A stretch of DNA of 64,000 bases from Sulfomarinibacter sp963733915 (GCA_963733915.1 CAVTEP010000011.1:1-64000), one strand, 5' to 3'. Positions 8,506 through 20,406 are shown, numbered from the stretch's first letter. Made by a program: numbers and translations. Notes: generated by a model not told the origin, from the sequence alone.

Positions 8506-8901
8506 ATGGAGAAGCAGCGTTGGTTCGTGGCGGCGATATGTGCGGTCGTGCTCGGTCTGCTGGGCGGTACGTCCTGGGCGGCCGAGAAGATTATGGAAAT
8601 CAAGGTTCCGTTCGATTTCAATGTTCAAGGCGCCACGCTGCCGAGCGGCAGCTACACGCTCATCGCCGATGGTGCGAACAACGATGAGGTTGTGCTGCAG
8701 AGCAGCTCCGGCGACGTCACGCAGCTGCCCGTGGTAACCAGGCTCGCGGACAACGGCCGCAACAAGGCCTACCTGGTCTTCGACAAGGACGGCGGCGACA
8801 ACTTTTTGTCGGAGATCCACATGCCGGGGAAAGACGGCTACGCCATTCAGGGAGCCTCCGGCACGCACGAGCATATGACGGTGCCGACGGAAGACAAGTA
8901 G
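8506..8901 (+). CDS. small secreted protein, Acidobacteria-type beta-rich domain
   Basis: 131 residues with a clear signal peptide (AAICAVVLGLLGGTSWAA, cleavage after residue 25 or so). The mature part begins with VPFDFNVQGATLPSGSYTL, a pattern common in small secreted Acidobacteria proteins of unknown function (VPFDF.V....LPAG.Y...). No cysteines or catalytic motif. Preceded by AAGGAGA at good spacing and followed about 130 bases later by a rho-independent terminator, so it is a single-gene unit. It starts the envelope-protein region. Confidence 0.75.
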   Translation: MEKQRWFVAAICAVVLGLLGGTSWAAEKIMEIKVPFDFNVQGATLPSGSYTLIADGANNDEVVLQSSSGDVTQLPVVTRLADNGRNKAYLVFDKDGGDNFLSEIHMPGKDGYAIQGASGTHEHMTVPTEDK

Positions 8902-9030
8902 GTCGCGCTTCACACCGGTATTTTGCTTCGGGGAGTGGTGGACGGTTCAGCTCGGCACCTCACCACCCTCGCCAAGGAACCTTTGAGAACGTAGGCTCGT
9001 CGAAAACAGTTATCGACCTCTGGTCGATGA

Positions 9031-9066
9031 GGGGACCATACCGCCAGGTGTGGTCCCCCATTTTTT
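9031..9066 (+). terminator. rho-independent terminator
   Basis: GGGGACCA (9031-9038) pairs with TGGTCCCC (9051-9058), followed by CA and TTTTTT. It ends the transcript of the secreted protein at 8506-8901. The rest of 8902-9274 holds no gene that I can support. Confidence 0.85.
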
Positions 9067-9274
9067 GTGCGCGCCAGTTCGCACCGCGAGGTGTTGTCCG
9101 ACAATGGCGATGGCGCTGCCCCCGCTGAAGTCGCGGTTGGGATTATTCACGGGTTTCGCTGGCCTCTTCGGCAGCCTCGGAATGGGCCCGGACTCCTCGA
9201 GGGACTTCGCCGGGCGCAGCATCGCCGGCGGGCGGAGGTACACTCGAGTCGACTCGGGCCGGTGAGGAGGGATC

Positions 9275-10096
9275 ATGAAGCGTGCGCGTTTGCTGTGTCT
9301 CCTGGTCGCGATGGGTGCGGCGACGGTAGCGTCAGCGGGCGACATCCAGGTTTTTTGCGAGCCCGGGCTTCGCGTCTACCTCGACGGGGAGCTGGCGGGG
9401 ATCTCGAGCCGGTTGGACGACGGGCTCTACCTGATGGACGTGGGTCGTGGCACGCACGCCGTGCGGGTGGAGAAGGACGGCTTCGTTCCCCAGGCGTACG
9501 AGCTCGTCGTCGGGCACGAACCTCTCGAAGTGACGGTCGGGGACTTCACTCCGCTGCCATCCGAACCTGATGACGCGACGCCGCCCCCAGCCACGGCCGA
9601 CCAGCCGCTGGGCAGTCTCGTCGTCACGTCCGCGCCGCAGAACTGCGTCGTGGAAGTCGACGGCACGCCGCACACCAAGACCACACCGGAACTGACCATC
9701 GGCGGCCTCGCCGCCGGCGAGCACACGATCAGGATCGTCAAGCCCGGCTACGAATCGGTTACCAAGCAGGTCACGGTCCTTCCCGGAGGAACGGTTGCGG
9801 TCCGCGGAAACCTCAAGGCCGGAGAGGTGGAGGCCGTCCACAGCGGTCAAGGCGCGCTGCGGGTGCTCTGCAAACCGGTCAAATGCACCGTTCGGTTCAT
9901 GGGCAAGACGGCGACTACGAGCGGCGGCAGGCTGAATCTGACCTATATCCCGGCGGGCGAGTACAGCCTCATGGTCTCGATCCCCGGCAGGGAGCTGAAG
10001 CGCGACATCGTCATCATGGACGACCACCGGACGATCGTCGAGGTAAGCTTCATCAAGGGGGACGATCCTTTCGTCATCTCGAACATGCCGAGATAG
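9275..10096 (+). CDS. secreted protein with three PEGA-like repeats
   Basis: 273 residues. The signal peptide ends near residue 21 (LLVAMGAATVASA). Three PEGA-type beta modules follow: residues about 22-95 (YLDGELAGISS, GTHAVRVEKDGF), 110-185 (VVEVDGTPHTKTTP, GEHTIRIVKPGYE) and 195-265 (less typical, GEYSLMVSIPG). PEGA modules are surface or periplasmic binding/scaffold domains, often attached to signalling proteins. Preceded by GAGGAGGGATC before the ATG. The first module is clearly paralogous to that of the PEGA-SPOR protein at 20407-21321 (both give VRIEK/VRVEK-GF and VGD). Likely co-transcribed with the thioredoxin-like gene 88 bases downstream. Confidence 0.85.
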   Translation: MKRARLLCLLVAMGAATVASAGDIQVFCEPGLRVYLDGELAGISSRLDDGLYLMDVGRGTHAVRVEKDGFVPQAYELVVGHEPLEVTVGDFTPLPSEPDDATPPPATADQPLGSLVVTSAPQNCVVEVDGTPHTKTTPELTIGGLAAGEHTIRIVKPGYESVTKQVTVLPGGTVAVRGNLKAGEVEAVHSGQGALRVLCKPVKCTVRFMGKTATTSGGRLNLTYIPAGEYSLMVSIPGRELKRDIVIMDDHRTIVEVSFIKGDDPFVISNMPR

Positions 10097-10184
10097 GCTG
10101 CGAGTTCCGGTGGAAGGGCGAATCGGATTTCGACAAGCCCGTCAGCGCCGCCGAGGAGGAGGCTGTGCAGGTGAGGGGAGACCT

Positions 10185-11204
10185 ATGAGGCACCGATTGA
10201 CATGGGTTCTGCTGGTGGTGCTGGTTGTCGCCGTCGCGGGTTTCGCGGACGACCGGCTCGCGGTGTTCGAGATGTTCGGCCGCACCGGCTGCAGCAATTG
10301 CTCCGCGGCCGGCGAGGTCGTGACCGTTCTCCAGGAAGAGCTGAAGGGACGGGCGGTGCTGCTCGAGTACGACTACGACCTGTTTCTCTACGGCCGTCAG
10401 GACCGGTTCTGGGCCACCGGCGTCCAGGCCGACTATCTGCCGCTGATGATGGTCGGCAGCGGCTACCGCACCTCGAGCGGGGTGGTCGACTTCGACCGTG
10501 TCTACCGGGGCATGATCGACGACGAGTTGGCGCGTGCGCCGCGTGCATCGGTGACCGCATATTGGCGGCGGGTCGGCAGCTCCCTGCGCACCTACGTCAA
10601 CGTCACCAACCTCGGTCCCACCGACCTCGAAGTCAGGCGCGACGCGGGGATCTGGGTGATCGGCTACGAGAACGCCCCGATCGGGAACACCAAAAACTGG
10701 GTGCGGTCGACTTCGGTTTGGTTCTTGTCCTACGACCTGGCGCCCGGAGAAGGGATCACCGCGGTCATCGACACGCCGCCCATCGACGGTCTGAACTGGG
10801 ATCGGATGGCCGGGCTGGTCCTCGTGGAGGACCGCCCGCGCGGATCCGCGGCCTACGACATGCTGCAGGCGGTCGAGGCCCTGCCCGCCGCCGTCACCGC
10901 GGCGCCGGACGAAATCGTGTTGAGCACCCGGCATCGCCAAGCAGAGGTCGTGATCAGGGGCCCGCACGTGCTGTCGTGGTCGGCCGAGAGCGACGTGCCG
11001 TGGATCGAGGTGACGCCCGACTCCGGCACCCTGCCGGCCATGATCACCATCGAAATGCACCCCGAGCTGCGCCCGCCAACGGAATCCGAAGGGGTCGTTA
11101 CCCTGACCGCTACCGGCGACGACATGGACCTTTCGACTACCGTGAGGGTCACCGCAGGAACCCGGCTGCGCCGCGCGAGCGGCCGGATTCGTCCGTCGAA
11201 CTAA
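10185..11204 (+). CDS. exported thioredoxin-like protein with CxxC and BACON-like end
   Basis: 339 residues, signal peptide to about residue 21. The mature protein starts like a thioredoxin fold: LAVFEMFGRTG-C36-S-N-C39, a likely redox-active pair, then VLQEELKGRAVLLEYDYD. The middle (residues 130-220) is an uncharacterised beta region. The end (about 255-325) reads LSWSAESDVPWIEVTPDSGT, the signature style of a BACON or Ig-like adhesion module. It may reduce or form disulfides outside the cytoplasm, or serve as a surface redox sensor; this is inference. The ATG at 10185 is chosen for GAGGGGAG five bases upstream; the reading frame is open further up but without a signal peptide. Confidence 0.75.
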   Translation: MRHRLTWVLLVVLVVAVAGFADDRLAVFEMFGRTGCSNCSAAGEVVTVLQEELKGRAVLLEYDYDLFLYGRQDRFWATGVQADYLPLMMVGSGYRTSSGVVDFDRVYRGMIDDELARAPRASVTAYWRRVGSSLRTYVNVTNLGPTDLEVRRDAGIWVIGYENAPIGNTKNWVRSTSVWFLSYDLAPGEGITAVIDTPPIDGLNWDRMAGLVLVEDRPRGSAAYDMLQAVEALPAAVTAAPDEIVLSTRHRQAEVVIRGPHVLSWSAESDVPWIEVTPDSGTLPAMITIEMHPELRPPTESEGVVTLTATGDDMDLSTTVRVTAGTRLRRASGRIRPSN

Positions 11205-11234
11205 AACGTACGGAACCCCGGACCCGAACTGCAG

Positions 11235-11756
11235 CTACTGCTCGACCGGGTATTTCTCGTCGTACAACCGAATCACGGCATTCGTGATGACGGAAGAGTC
11301 CGCGATGTAGACAAGGGGTTGCGAATCGAGCGCGAAGATCGCGTCGAAGCCGTTGGCCGCGGCGTACTCGCTGGCCACATTGCGGACTCGGATCGCGACC
11401 TCGGACAGGAGCTCCCGCTGTTTGGCATCGAAGTCGCGATTCACCGTCCGGCCGGCATCTTCGAAATCGCGCTGCGCCTGCAGGAGATCCGCATCGAGTC
11501 GTTCGATGGCCTCCTGGGAGGCGATCGGACGTTGCTCGGTGAGCTGCCGGGTGAGGACGTCGACGCGGTTCTTGAGAGCCTCCACCTCATCACTCTTCTG
11601 GTTCGCCCAGACATCCAGGATCGCGAGCTGCCGGCGGCCCTCCTGGACCCCTCGAATCGCCCCTTGTGTGTCCAGGAAGCCGACGTTTCCAGCCACCGCC
11701 GGCACTGCCGCGAACATAACGACAACTGTCGAAATCCAACGCCCGAGAGCTTTCAT
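11235..11756 (-). CDS. Skp/OmpH-like periplasmic chaperone
   Basis: 173 residues. The signal peptide ends near AVPAVAG. A short beta segment (VGFLDTQGAIRG) is followed by a long charged coiled coil (residues about 45-125, EVEALKNRVDVLTRQL through FDAKQRELL) and a C-terminal segment AANGFDAIFALDSQPLVYI. This is the layout of OmpH/Skp chaperones, which hold unfolded outer-membrane proteins in the periplasm. GGAGGTG lies just upstream of ATG 11754-11756 (a GTG two codons earlier overlaps that site). It converges with the gene at 10185-11204. Confidence 0.8.
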   Translation of the reverse strand: MKALGRWISTVVVMFAAVPAVAGNVGFLDTQGAIRGVQEGRRQLAILDVWANQKSDEVEALKNRVDVLTRQLTEQRPIASQEAIERLDADLLQAQRDFEDAGRTVNRDFDAKQRELLSEVAIRVRNVASEYAAANGFDAIFALDSQPLVYIADSSVITNAVIRLYDEKYPVEQ

Positions 11757-11981
11757 GATCACCTCCGGGTCCGACCGTGACCGATCCCCGAGTACGGGCG
11801 GTCCTGGTCTTGAGACGAGGACGGATTGTAGCAGACGCGGGCGCCCTGCTGGTCACCCTTCCAAGGTCTTTCAGCGGCAGACGACCCCCCGTTCGAGCGC
11901 GTGCTGAGATTTCTCTTGGCAATCGACCCGGCGGGCCATAGCTTATCGATTGAGACGATTTTTCGTGGGCGGAGGTGCGGT

Positions 11982-13133
11982 TTGATCACCGGTTTACGCG
12001 GCTGCCTCGTCTGTCTCACGACCCTGGCGCTCGGGTGTTCGAGCGGGGCGGAGTTTCATGACGGCATAGGCTTCTCGCCCGATGTCGTGCTCGCGGGGGC
12101 CGCTCTCAGCCGGGTGGAGGACGCACCCGCGCTCGTCGATGACCGCGAGGTGCTCGCCGTCAGCCCCGAGATGCACGATTTCTTGAAGACCAACGTGCAC
12201 CGCAAGGCCAGCGGCCAGGTCAGGCTGCAGGAGCTGGTCGAAGCGATCGTCGGCGCGCGTGAATTCGGCCTGCAGTTCGACGAGTCGACCCGCACCGCCG
12301 CCGAGACCTTCCGGCAGCGGCGGGGGAATTGCCTCTCGTTCTCCAATCTCTTCATCGCCATGGCCAGGGAGGTGGGCCTCGAGGCGAACTTCCAGGAAGT
12401 GGACATTCCACCCGACTGGACCGTAAGGAACGGCACCTTCGTTTTCAACCGGCACATCAACGTGACGGTGGAGTTGGGGGCCGCGGGCACGCAGGCCGTG
12501 GACTTCAACATCGGTGACTTCAGGTCGAGCTACGACCGGCGCACGATCTCCGACTCACGCGCGCTGGCCCACTTCTTCAACAACCTCGGCGTCGAGCGCA
12601 TGCAGGCGGCCGATTCCGCCGCCGCTCTGGCGTACTTCCGCAAGGCCATCGAGGAGAACGACCGACAGTTCTCACCCGCGTGGGCCAACCTCGGCACGCT
12701 GTTCCTGCGAGGCGGGAACCTCGACTACGCCGAGGCGGCCTACCTGCAGGCCCTGAGGGTGAGCGGGGACGATGAGGTGGCCATGAGCAACCTGGTCAAC
12801 CTGTACGAGCTTCGGGGTGATGCGGCGCGCGCCGCCGTGTACCGCGATCGGGTAGTCCGCCACCGCAACCGGAACCCGTACTTTCATTACTACCTGGCCC
12901 GCAACGAGTTTGCGGGCCAGGACTACGATGCGGCCATCAAGCACCTCAAACTCGCCGTCCGTAAGAAGAAGAACGAGGACCGGTTCTACTTCCTGCTGGG
13001 CATGAGCTACCTGCAGCAAGGGGACAAACGGGCTGCGCGACGCTGGCTGGCCCGGGCCGAGCGCGTGGGCGGGTCCGAGGCCGAGAAACGCGAGTACCGG
13101 AACACGATCGATGCTTCACTGGAGGCACCCTAG
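11982..13133 (+). CDS. lipoprotein with transglutaminase-like and TPR domains
   Basis: 383 residues. A TTG start at 11982 is preferred because GGAGGT sits five bases upstream and it opens a lipoprotein signal (CLTTLALG-C19). Residues about 95-190 resemble the transglutaminase-like cysteine-protease fold (RRGNCLSFSNLFIAMAREVG, then HINVTVEL). A TPR array with at least three repeats follows (FSPAWANLGTLFLRGGNLDYAEAAY and on). Such proteins are predicted to act on or scaffold proteins at the outer side of the membrane. The candidate Cys is in GNC; His and Asp partners are not certain. Followed 145 bases later by another TPR protein on the same strand. Confidence 0.8.
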   Translation: MITGLRGCLVCLTTLALGCSSGAEFHDGIGFSPDVVLAGAALSRVEDAPALVDDREVLAVSPEMHDFLKTNVHRKASGQVRLQELVEAIVGAREFGLQFDESTRTAAETFRQRRGNCLSFSNLFIAMAREVGLEANFQEVDIPPDWTVRNGTFVFNRHINVTVELGAAGTQAVDFNIGDFRSSYDRRTISDSRALAHFFNNLGVERMQAADSAAALAYFRKAIEENDRQFSPAWANLGTLFLRGGNLDYAEAAYLQALRVSGDDEVAMSNLVNLYELRGDAARAAVYRDRVVRHRNRNPYFHYYLARNEFAGQDYDAAIKHLKLAVRKKKNEDRFYFLLGMSYLQQGDKRAARRWLARAERVGGSEAEKREYRNTIDASLEAP

Positions 13134-13278
13134 GGAGAGACCGGAGGAACCCGACCCGCGGTATACTGACGCCTGCGACGGGAGCGATGCCGCCTCGTGA
13201 GGGCTGGTCTCGATTGACGTCGCAATCATGCGAGGTGAACGAAATCGGAAAATTCGAGCGAGAGGAAAGGTGGCCCCG

Positions 13279-14544
13279 ATGCTGACAAAACAACGCGCGA
13301 TCGTTTGGTTCCTGGTGGTGATCGTGACGATCCCGGGGCTGGTTTTTGCCAAGCGCGAGGGACGGCTCATCGGCAGGGTGGTTGACCCGGAGGGCCAGCC
13401 CATAGAAGGTGCGAACGTCACTGTTACATCGAAGGACGTTCCGGGTTTCAACGTCGTGGAGGTCACCGACAAGAAGGGCATCTTCAAGGTCGACTTCGAG
13501 GTTGTGGAGGTGGCGTACGACTATCGCTTCGAGAAGGCCGGGTATCAGACGGTCATCACCTCGCAGCAATGGAATCTGGTAGGCACCGAGCGCATCGACT
13601 TCACGATGCCCCTCGGGGAGACGCCGATCGCTGAGGGTGTGGTTCCCGCATCGACCTCGCAACCGGCGGTTCAGGCCTACAACGACGGGGTGGCTGCGTT
13701 CGAAGCCAAGAACTACGCCGCCGCCCAGGCGAAGTTCGAGGAGGCGGCGGAGCACGCCCCCGAGCTGCGCCAGACTTGGGCAGCGCTGAGCGTGGTCCAC
13801 CTCGAGCAGGGACACTTTCAGCAAGCGACCGAGTCCGCCGAGCGGGCCATGGCTCTCGGCTCCACGGACGAGGCGGTATTCCGCGCACGGTGGGAGGCGT
13901 ACCGTCAACTCGGCGACGAGGCCAAAACCGCCGAGGCCCTCGAAGATCTCGAGCGGACCGGACGGTTGACCGAGGAGGCCAAGAGGGTCTACAACGAGGG
14001 TGTCGCCCTGCTCAAGGCTGATGACGATGAGGGCGCCTTTGCGAGGTTCCAAGAGGCCGTCACGATCGACCCCAACCTCGAGGTGGCACTTCTCGCGGTT
14101 GCCACGTCCGGTCTCAAGATCGGCCGCAACGCCGAATCGGTCGCCGCCGCCGAGACAATTCTCGCCAACGACCCTCAGAACGAGGAGGCGATCCGCGTGC
14201 GCTACAACGCGGCGTTGGCGCTGGGCGACGAGGACATGATCGTCGATGCGCTGCTCGACCTGGCGCCGGTCGAGTTCGCCACGGCGCGCGATGGTCTCTG
14301 GGTCCTGGCGCTCGCGGCTTACGACGCCGACGATCTGGAGCGCGCCAGGCAGCGATTCGAAAAGGTCCTCGAGGTCGACCCGAACTCCGCGCGGGCCCAC
14401 TACTTCCTGGGCCTGATCTTGGTCAGCGAGGGTGCCAACGCGGAGGCGAGGGACCACCTCGCGCGCTTCCTCGAATTGGCGCCCGAGGACCCGGACGCCG
14501 CGACCGCCTCCGATCTGGTCGGCTATCTGGGCGGCGGCTCCTGA
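13279..14544 (+). CDS. exported carboxypeptidase-regulatory-like domain and TPR protein
   Basis: 421 residues. The N-terminal hydrophobic signal (IVWFLVVIVTIPGLVFA) ends near residue 25. Residues about 30-105 form a CarboxypepD_reg-like Ig module (GRLIGRVVDPEGQPIEGANV, KGIFKVDFE). From about 125 to the end there is a TPR superhelix with at least six repeats (YNDGVAAFEAKNYAAAQ, YNEGVALLKADDDEGAF, ARAHYFLGLILVSEG). No catalytic residues, so a scaffold or envelope-assembly role is likely. The ATG at 13279 is chosen for AGGAAAGGTGG upstream. Neighbour of the TPR-transglutaminase lipoprotein and of the TonB receptor. Confidence 0.8.
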   Translation: MLTKQRAIVWFLVVIVTIPGLVFAKREGRLIGRVVDPEGQPIEGANVTVTSKDVPGFNVVEVTDKKGIFKVDFEVVEVAYDYRFEKAGYQTVITSQQWNLVGTERIDFTMPLGETPIAEGVVPASTSQPAVQAYNDGVAAFEAKNYAAAQAKFEEAAEHAPELRQTWAALSVVHLEQGHFQQATESAERAMALGSTDEAVFRARWEAYRQLGDEAKTAEALEDLERTGRLTEEAKRVYNEGVALLKADDDEGAFARFQEAVTIDPNLEVALLAVATSGLKIGRNAESVAAAETILANDPQNEEAIRVRYNAALALGDEDMIVDALLDLAPVEFATARDGLWVLALAAYDADDLERARQRFEKVLEVDPNSARAHYFLGLILVSEGANAEARDHLARFLELAPEDPDAATASDLVGYLGGGS

Positions 14545-15322
14545 TCCGCGGACTCCCGGTGGGGCAGCGGCGACGGGATGGGGCCGACGTGACGGTGCCC
14601 CGCGTTGCACTGGCGCCCTGACAACGAGCGTCGTCGGCAGAGGCTCGGATGAGCTGTCCGTCCCGACCGTTGAAGGTGGGGACGGCGCGGCGAATCATCC
14701 GATGCTGCCGCCACCTCATATCTCGATTCTTTTTCTCATTATTTTGATCTTGAACAGTAACAAATCTCGTTATTGACTACTAAAAACCGTGCACCATATA
14801 CGATCCGCCGGGCATCAGGCGCTGCGATGGCGTGCATCGCGGCGCACGGTCGTACCCGTCAAGGGTCCGCAAACTCGCCACTCGAGGCCGCCGCAGGACG
14901 CCATCATGCTCCGGGTGCCAGGCCCTAACCCATGGAACTTCAGCAAGATCGGTGACGGAGACCAGGTTTGGCCCGATTCCTGGGAGTCGAGCGCCCCCCT
15001 CGCGCGGTCACCGGAGTGATAGCGCCCCGCCCAATCTTGAGAAAAGGAACAAAATTTGCATAGTTTCTCAGAGATTTTCGGGGGAAGCTCTGGATTTTTC
15101 TGACATTACCGATGTGACCGAACTTTTGGATCAGAGTGTTCGTGACGGGTCGCAGCCGACGAGAGGGGGTTTGGATGGCTGGCCCGCGCGCCGCGATGGC
15201 CGATGTGGCGTCCGGCGGTATTCAGGGGGTTGCGGGAACCGCGCAGTCGCACGGCCACCGCAGCATCACAGAAAGACGGGGCGCCAATAGGCTGCCACGA
15301 AATATACCAGGAGGAAGAGACC
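14545..15322. other. long intergenic region before the TonB receptor
   Basis: No coding region I can support. It contains an A/T-rich island at about 14720-14790 in otherwise G/C-rich DNA, and a second one at 15035-15100, which may hold promoters or mark an insertion boundary. I looked for a cobalamin-type riboswitch because a TonB receptor follows, and did not find its conserved boxes. The right end has AGGAGGAAGAG before the receptor start. Confidence 0.5.
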
Positions 15323-18316
<2,994 letters not shown>

Positions 18317-18327
18317 ACGAACGGCCA

Positions 18328-19044
18328 CTACTTGAAACTGGCGGTCCCCGAGGGGACCGCCTTTTTTTTCGCCTTCTCGAGCGCCTTGCGCAGGTCCTGC
18401 GCCTGCTCGTACGCCCAGCGCTCGACGTCGGCCCATACCGTGGCGGAATTGGCCGGCGCCGGGTTGACGCCTCGCATCCGCGCCTCGGGCTGGATCAGCC
18501 GCCGTTCGGAGGCGCGCGCCTGGATGACGCCGGTCTGGGCGTCGATCAGTTCGACGACGATCGTCGCCTCGCCGACCGCTGCCAGGTGAATGTTGGCACT
18601 CAGGGCGACGTTCGGCGGCACGTCGGAGGTGATGTCGACGAAGCCGGCCCGCACGATGAGGGTGCCCGGAACCGGCGTGTCAACCACCGCGAACATCTTA
18701 CTGCGCTCGAGCTCGGCGACAAAGGTGTCGCTGACCAGCTTCTGGAACCGCTCCTGGTCCTCCGGGCGAACGGCGTAAGGTCCGCCATCGCCGCGCAGCA
18801 TCTTGGAGGTCGTTACGGCTCTCGTTTCGCCGCCTTCGCGGAACTGGAACTCCGGCGCCCACAGAAGGAGCTTGCCGTAGCGAGTCATGTCGGTATCCGG
18901 GCGCACCCATGTGTTCTCGAGAGCGCCCTTCGTCTCCACCAGCTCGTCGGCGCCGGTGACTTCCGTCACCGGCTTCACCTCCTGTGCGTTGAGAAGGCCC
19001 GCCACGGTGAGAACGCTCATGACGATCAGTGTTGTCTTCCTCAT
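18328..19044 (-). CDS. exported DUF3313-like protein
   Basis: 238 residues. The signal peptide ends near LLNA (residue 20), with no lipobox. The body (YGKLLLWAPEFQFRE, FVAELERSKMFAVVDTPVPGTLIVRAGFVDI, GEATIVVELIDAQTG, WAYEQAQDLRKALEKA) resembles the DUF3313 family of exported proteins, which has no established function. GGAGGTGAAATC precedes the ATG at 19042-19044, so the start is secure. Its last codons overlap the terminator of the converging TonB receptor. Confidence 0.75.
   Translation of the reverse strand: MRKTTLIVMSVLTVAGLLNAQEVKPVTEVTGADELVETKGALENTWVRPDTDMTRYGKLLLWAPEFQFREGGETRAVTTSKMLRGDGGPYAVRPEDQERFQKLVSDTFVAELERSKMFAVVDTPVPGTLIVRAGFVDITSDVPPNVALSANIHLAAVGEATIVVELIDAQTGVIQARASERRLIQPEARMRGVNPAPANSATVWADVERWAYEQAQDLRKALEKAKKKAVPSGTASFK
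18340..18369 (+). terminator. terminator of the TonB receptor, inside the 3' end of the converging gene
   Basis: GGCGGTCCCC (18340-18349), GA loop, GGGGACCGCC (18352-18361), then eight T. It ends the receptor transcript. The hairpin lies within the last codons of the converging gene at 18328-19044, where it encodes AVPSGTA and the T run encodes lysines, so one sequence serves both as protein code and as terminator. Confidence 0.92.
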
Positions 19045-19143
19045 GATTTCACCTCCTTCAGAATGAACTGAAGCTGACTGTACGTGAATTCCCCTCCCGG
19101 GTTCAAAGAGTCGGGGGTCCACGCGCCGCGGTGCGCGGCGAAC

Positions 19144-20097
19144 TCAGTCCCCCCGGTCGCCCGCCGCGAGATCAGGAGGAAGCAGGTCGAAGAGCACCGC
19201 GACCTCTCCCTGCTTCTTGATCAACCCTTCGATGTGTCGGACCAGCTTGCCGTGCCGCAGCAGCAGGGCCGAGATCTCGCGGCTCTCGAGGCACGTCTCC
19301 AGCCGTGCTCGGACCGTCGTGTCGTCGATTTCGCGGAGCGACTGCCATACGTCGCGCTCACAGGTCGTCAGCTTGTCGAGGTACAGCGGACGGGAGGACT
19401 GTTTGAAGGCGCGAGTGTGATCGATCAGCCAGATGTTCCAAAGGTCGTCGATCAGCAGATTGCCCTGATTGCGGTCCGAGTTGGCGATCAGGCTGTCGAA
19501 AAGGATCATGATCTGTTTCTGCTGCCTCCACCGCACGGCGTCCGGTGGTTGCAGCGCGTCCTTCTCGATGAACTCGACCTCGGGTCGGGTAGCCTCCATC
19601 CATATTTGCAGGGTGCCGTTCTCGCCGTCCAGGCGGCGAACAACCGTCGGCGGCACGCGGCCGATGCCCAGGAGTTCACTGAACTCGTAGGCGGCACACT
19701 CGAAGATGGCGGCGTCCCGGTACTCCCTCGGACGCTTTGCGCCGCTGATCGGGTCACCCTTGACTCTGACGTCGACGACCCGGAAGGCAGCGTGGAAGCG
19801 GGCACCGTCGTACTCGAGGACCAGTTTCTCCGTCCCGGCGACGCCGCGGCCGATCGCCTCGCGGCTGATCACCACCGCTGAACGCAGCGCGGCCTGGATC
19901 GCGGCGTGATCCTGGAAGGGCAGCGGTCGACCCCCCACGTCAAGCCACAGATATTCCTCGAGGCCGGTCGGCGCCCCAGCGTGCAGCACCGCCGGATGGC
20001 TGAACGGCAGCATGCCGGCGATCAGAAAAACCAGTAAACGGAGGCCTGTCAGCCGGGCGGTGCGACGCACGGCACGCGGAGCAGACGTTTGGATCAT
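19144..20097 (-). CDS. exported protein with an atypical (PI4K/FAM20/HipA-like) kinase fold
   Basis: 317 residues. A hydrophobic N-terminal stretch (LLVFLIAGMLPFSHPAVLHA) acts as signal peptide or anchor, so the domain lies outside the cytoplasm. An AAYEFSELLGIGRVPPTVV helix/turn (about 135-153) is typical of the N lobe of PI4K-, FAM20- and HipA-like kinases. A catalytic-loop-like NSD208-RNQG-N213 (Asp and Asn five apart) and LID226HTRAF in the place of DFG follow. The lysine expected on strand 3 is not evident (FHAAFRVV), so activity is uncertain. GAGGAAACG precedes the ATG at 20095-20097. Exported kinases of this fold modify secreted or surface proteins or sugars in other organisms; the target here is unknown. 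Confidence 0.65.
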   Translation of the reverse strand: MIQTSAPRAVRRTARLTGLRLLVFLIAGMLPFSHPAVLHAGAPTGLEEYLWLDVGGRPLPFQDHAAIQAALRSAVVISREAIGRGVAGTEKLVLEYDGARFHAAFRVVDVRVKGDPISGAKRPREYRDAAIFECAAYEFSELLGIGRVPPTVVRRLDGENGTLQIWMEATRPEVEFIEKDALQPPDAVRWRQQKQIMILFDSLIANSDRNQGNLLIDDLWNIWLIDHTRAFKQSSRPLYLDKLTTCERDVWQSLREIDDTTVRARLETCLESREISALLLRHGKLVRHIEGLIKKQGEVAVLFDLLPPDLAAGDRGD

Positions 20098-20230
20098 CGT
20101 TTCCTCACAACCACCGCACTCGATGTATTTGCGCGCGGGTTTCTGCGCTGTATAACCGCGGTCCGGCCGAAAAAATTCAACAGGCGGGAGGCAATCTGAC
20201 ATCGACTGCGTCCGTTCGCGGCGACGGCAG

Positions 20231-20296
20231 TTAACTCTCGCCGATCCGCTCGACGATGCGGAAATGGCCGAGGCCGCGACGGTTGAGATCTCTCAT
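20231..20296 (-). pseudogene. possible remnant of a Ser/Thr kinase start
   Basis: A minus-strand reading of 21 codons from ATG 20294-20296 gives GLGHFRIVERIGES and then a stop. LGHYRIVERIGEGGMG is the usual opening of bacterial Ser/Thr kinase domains, so this looks like the first strand of such a gene cut off before the glycine loop. It lies in the divergent region between the exported kinase-like gene and the PEGA-SPOR gene. The match is short, so confidence is low. I see no other gene in 20098-20406. Confidence 0.4.
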
Positions 20297-20406
20297 TGTG
20301 TCGAGTTCCAGCGGCCTGATGGTATCGCAACCCGCGAGGTGTTTTAAGATTGGGTCGTCGGCGACGCGACCGCAGCGTTCGCCGGACCGCAGGGAGGTCG
20401 GGTCCT

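Noticed and set aside
12946..14610. 554-codon minus-strand reading over the two TPR genes
   Set aside because: Runs opposite to two genes with clear signal peptides and domains; no recognisable feature.
14545..15322. cobalamin or other riboswitch before the TonB receptor
   Set aside because: Conserved B12-box and core patterns not seen; no other known riboswitch pattern recognised.
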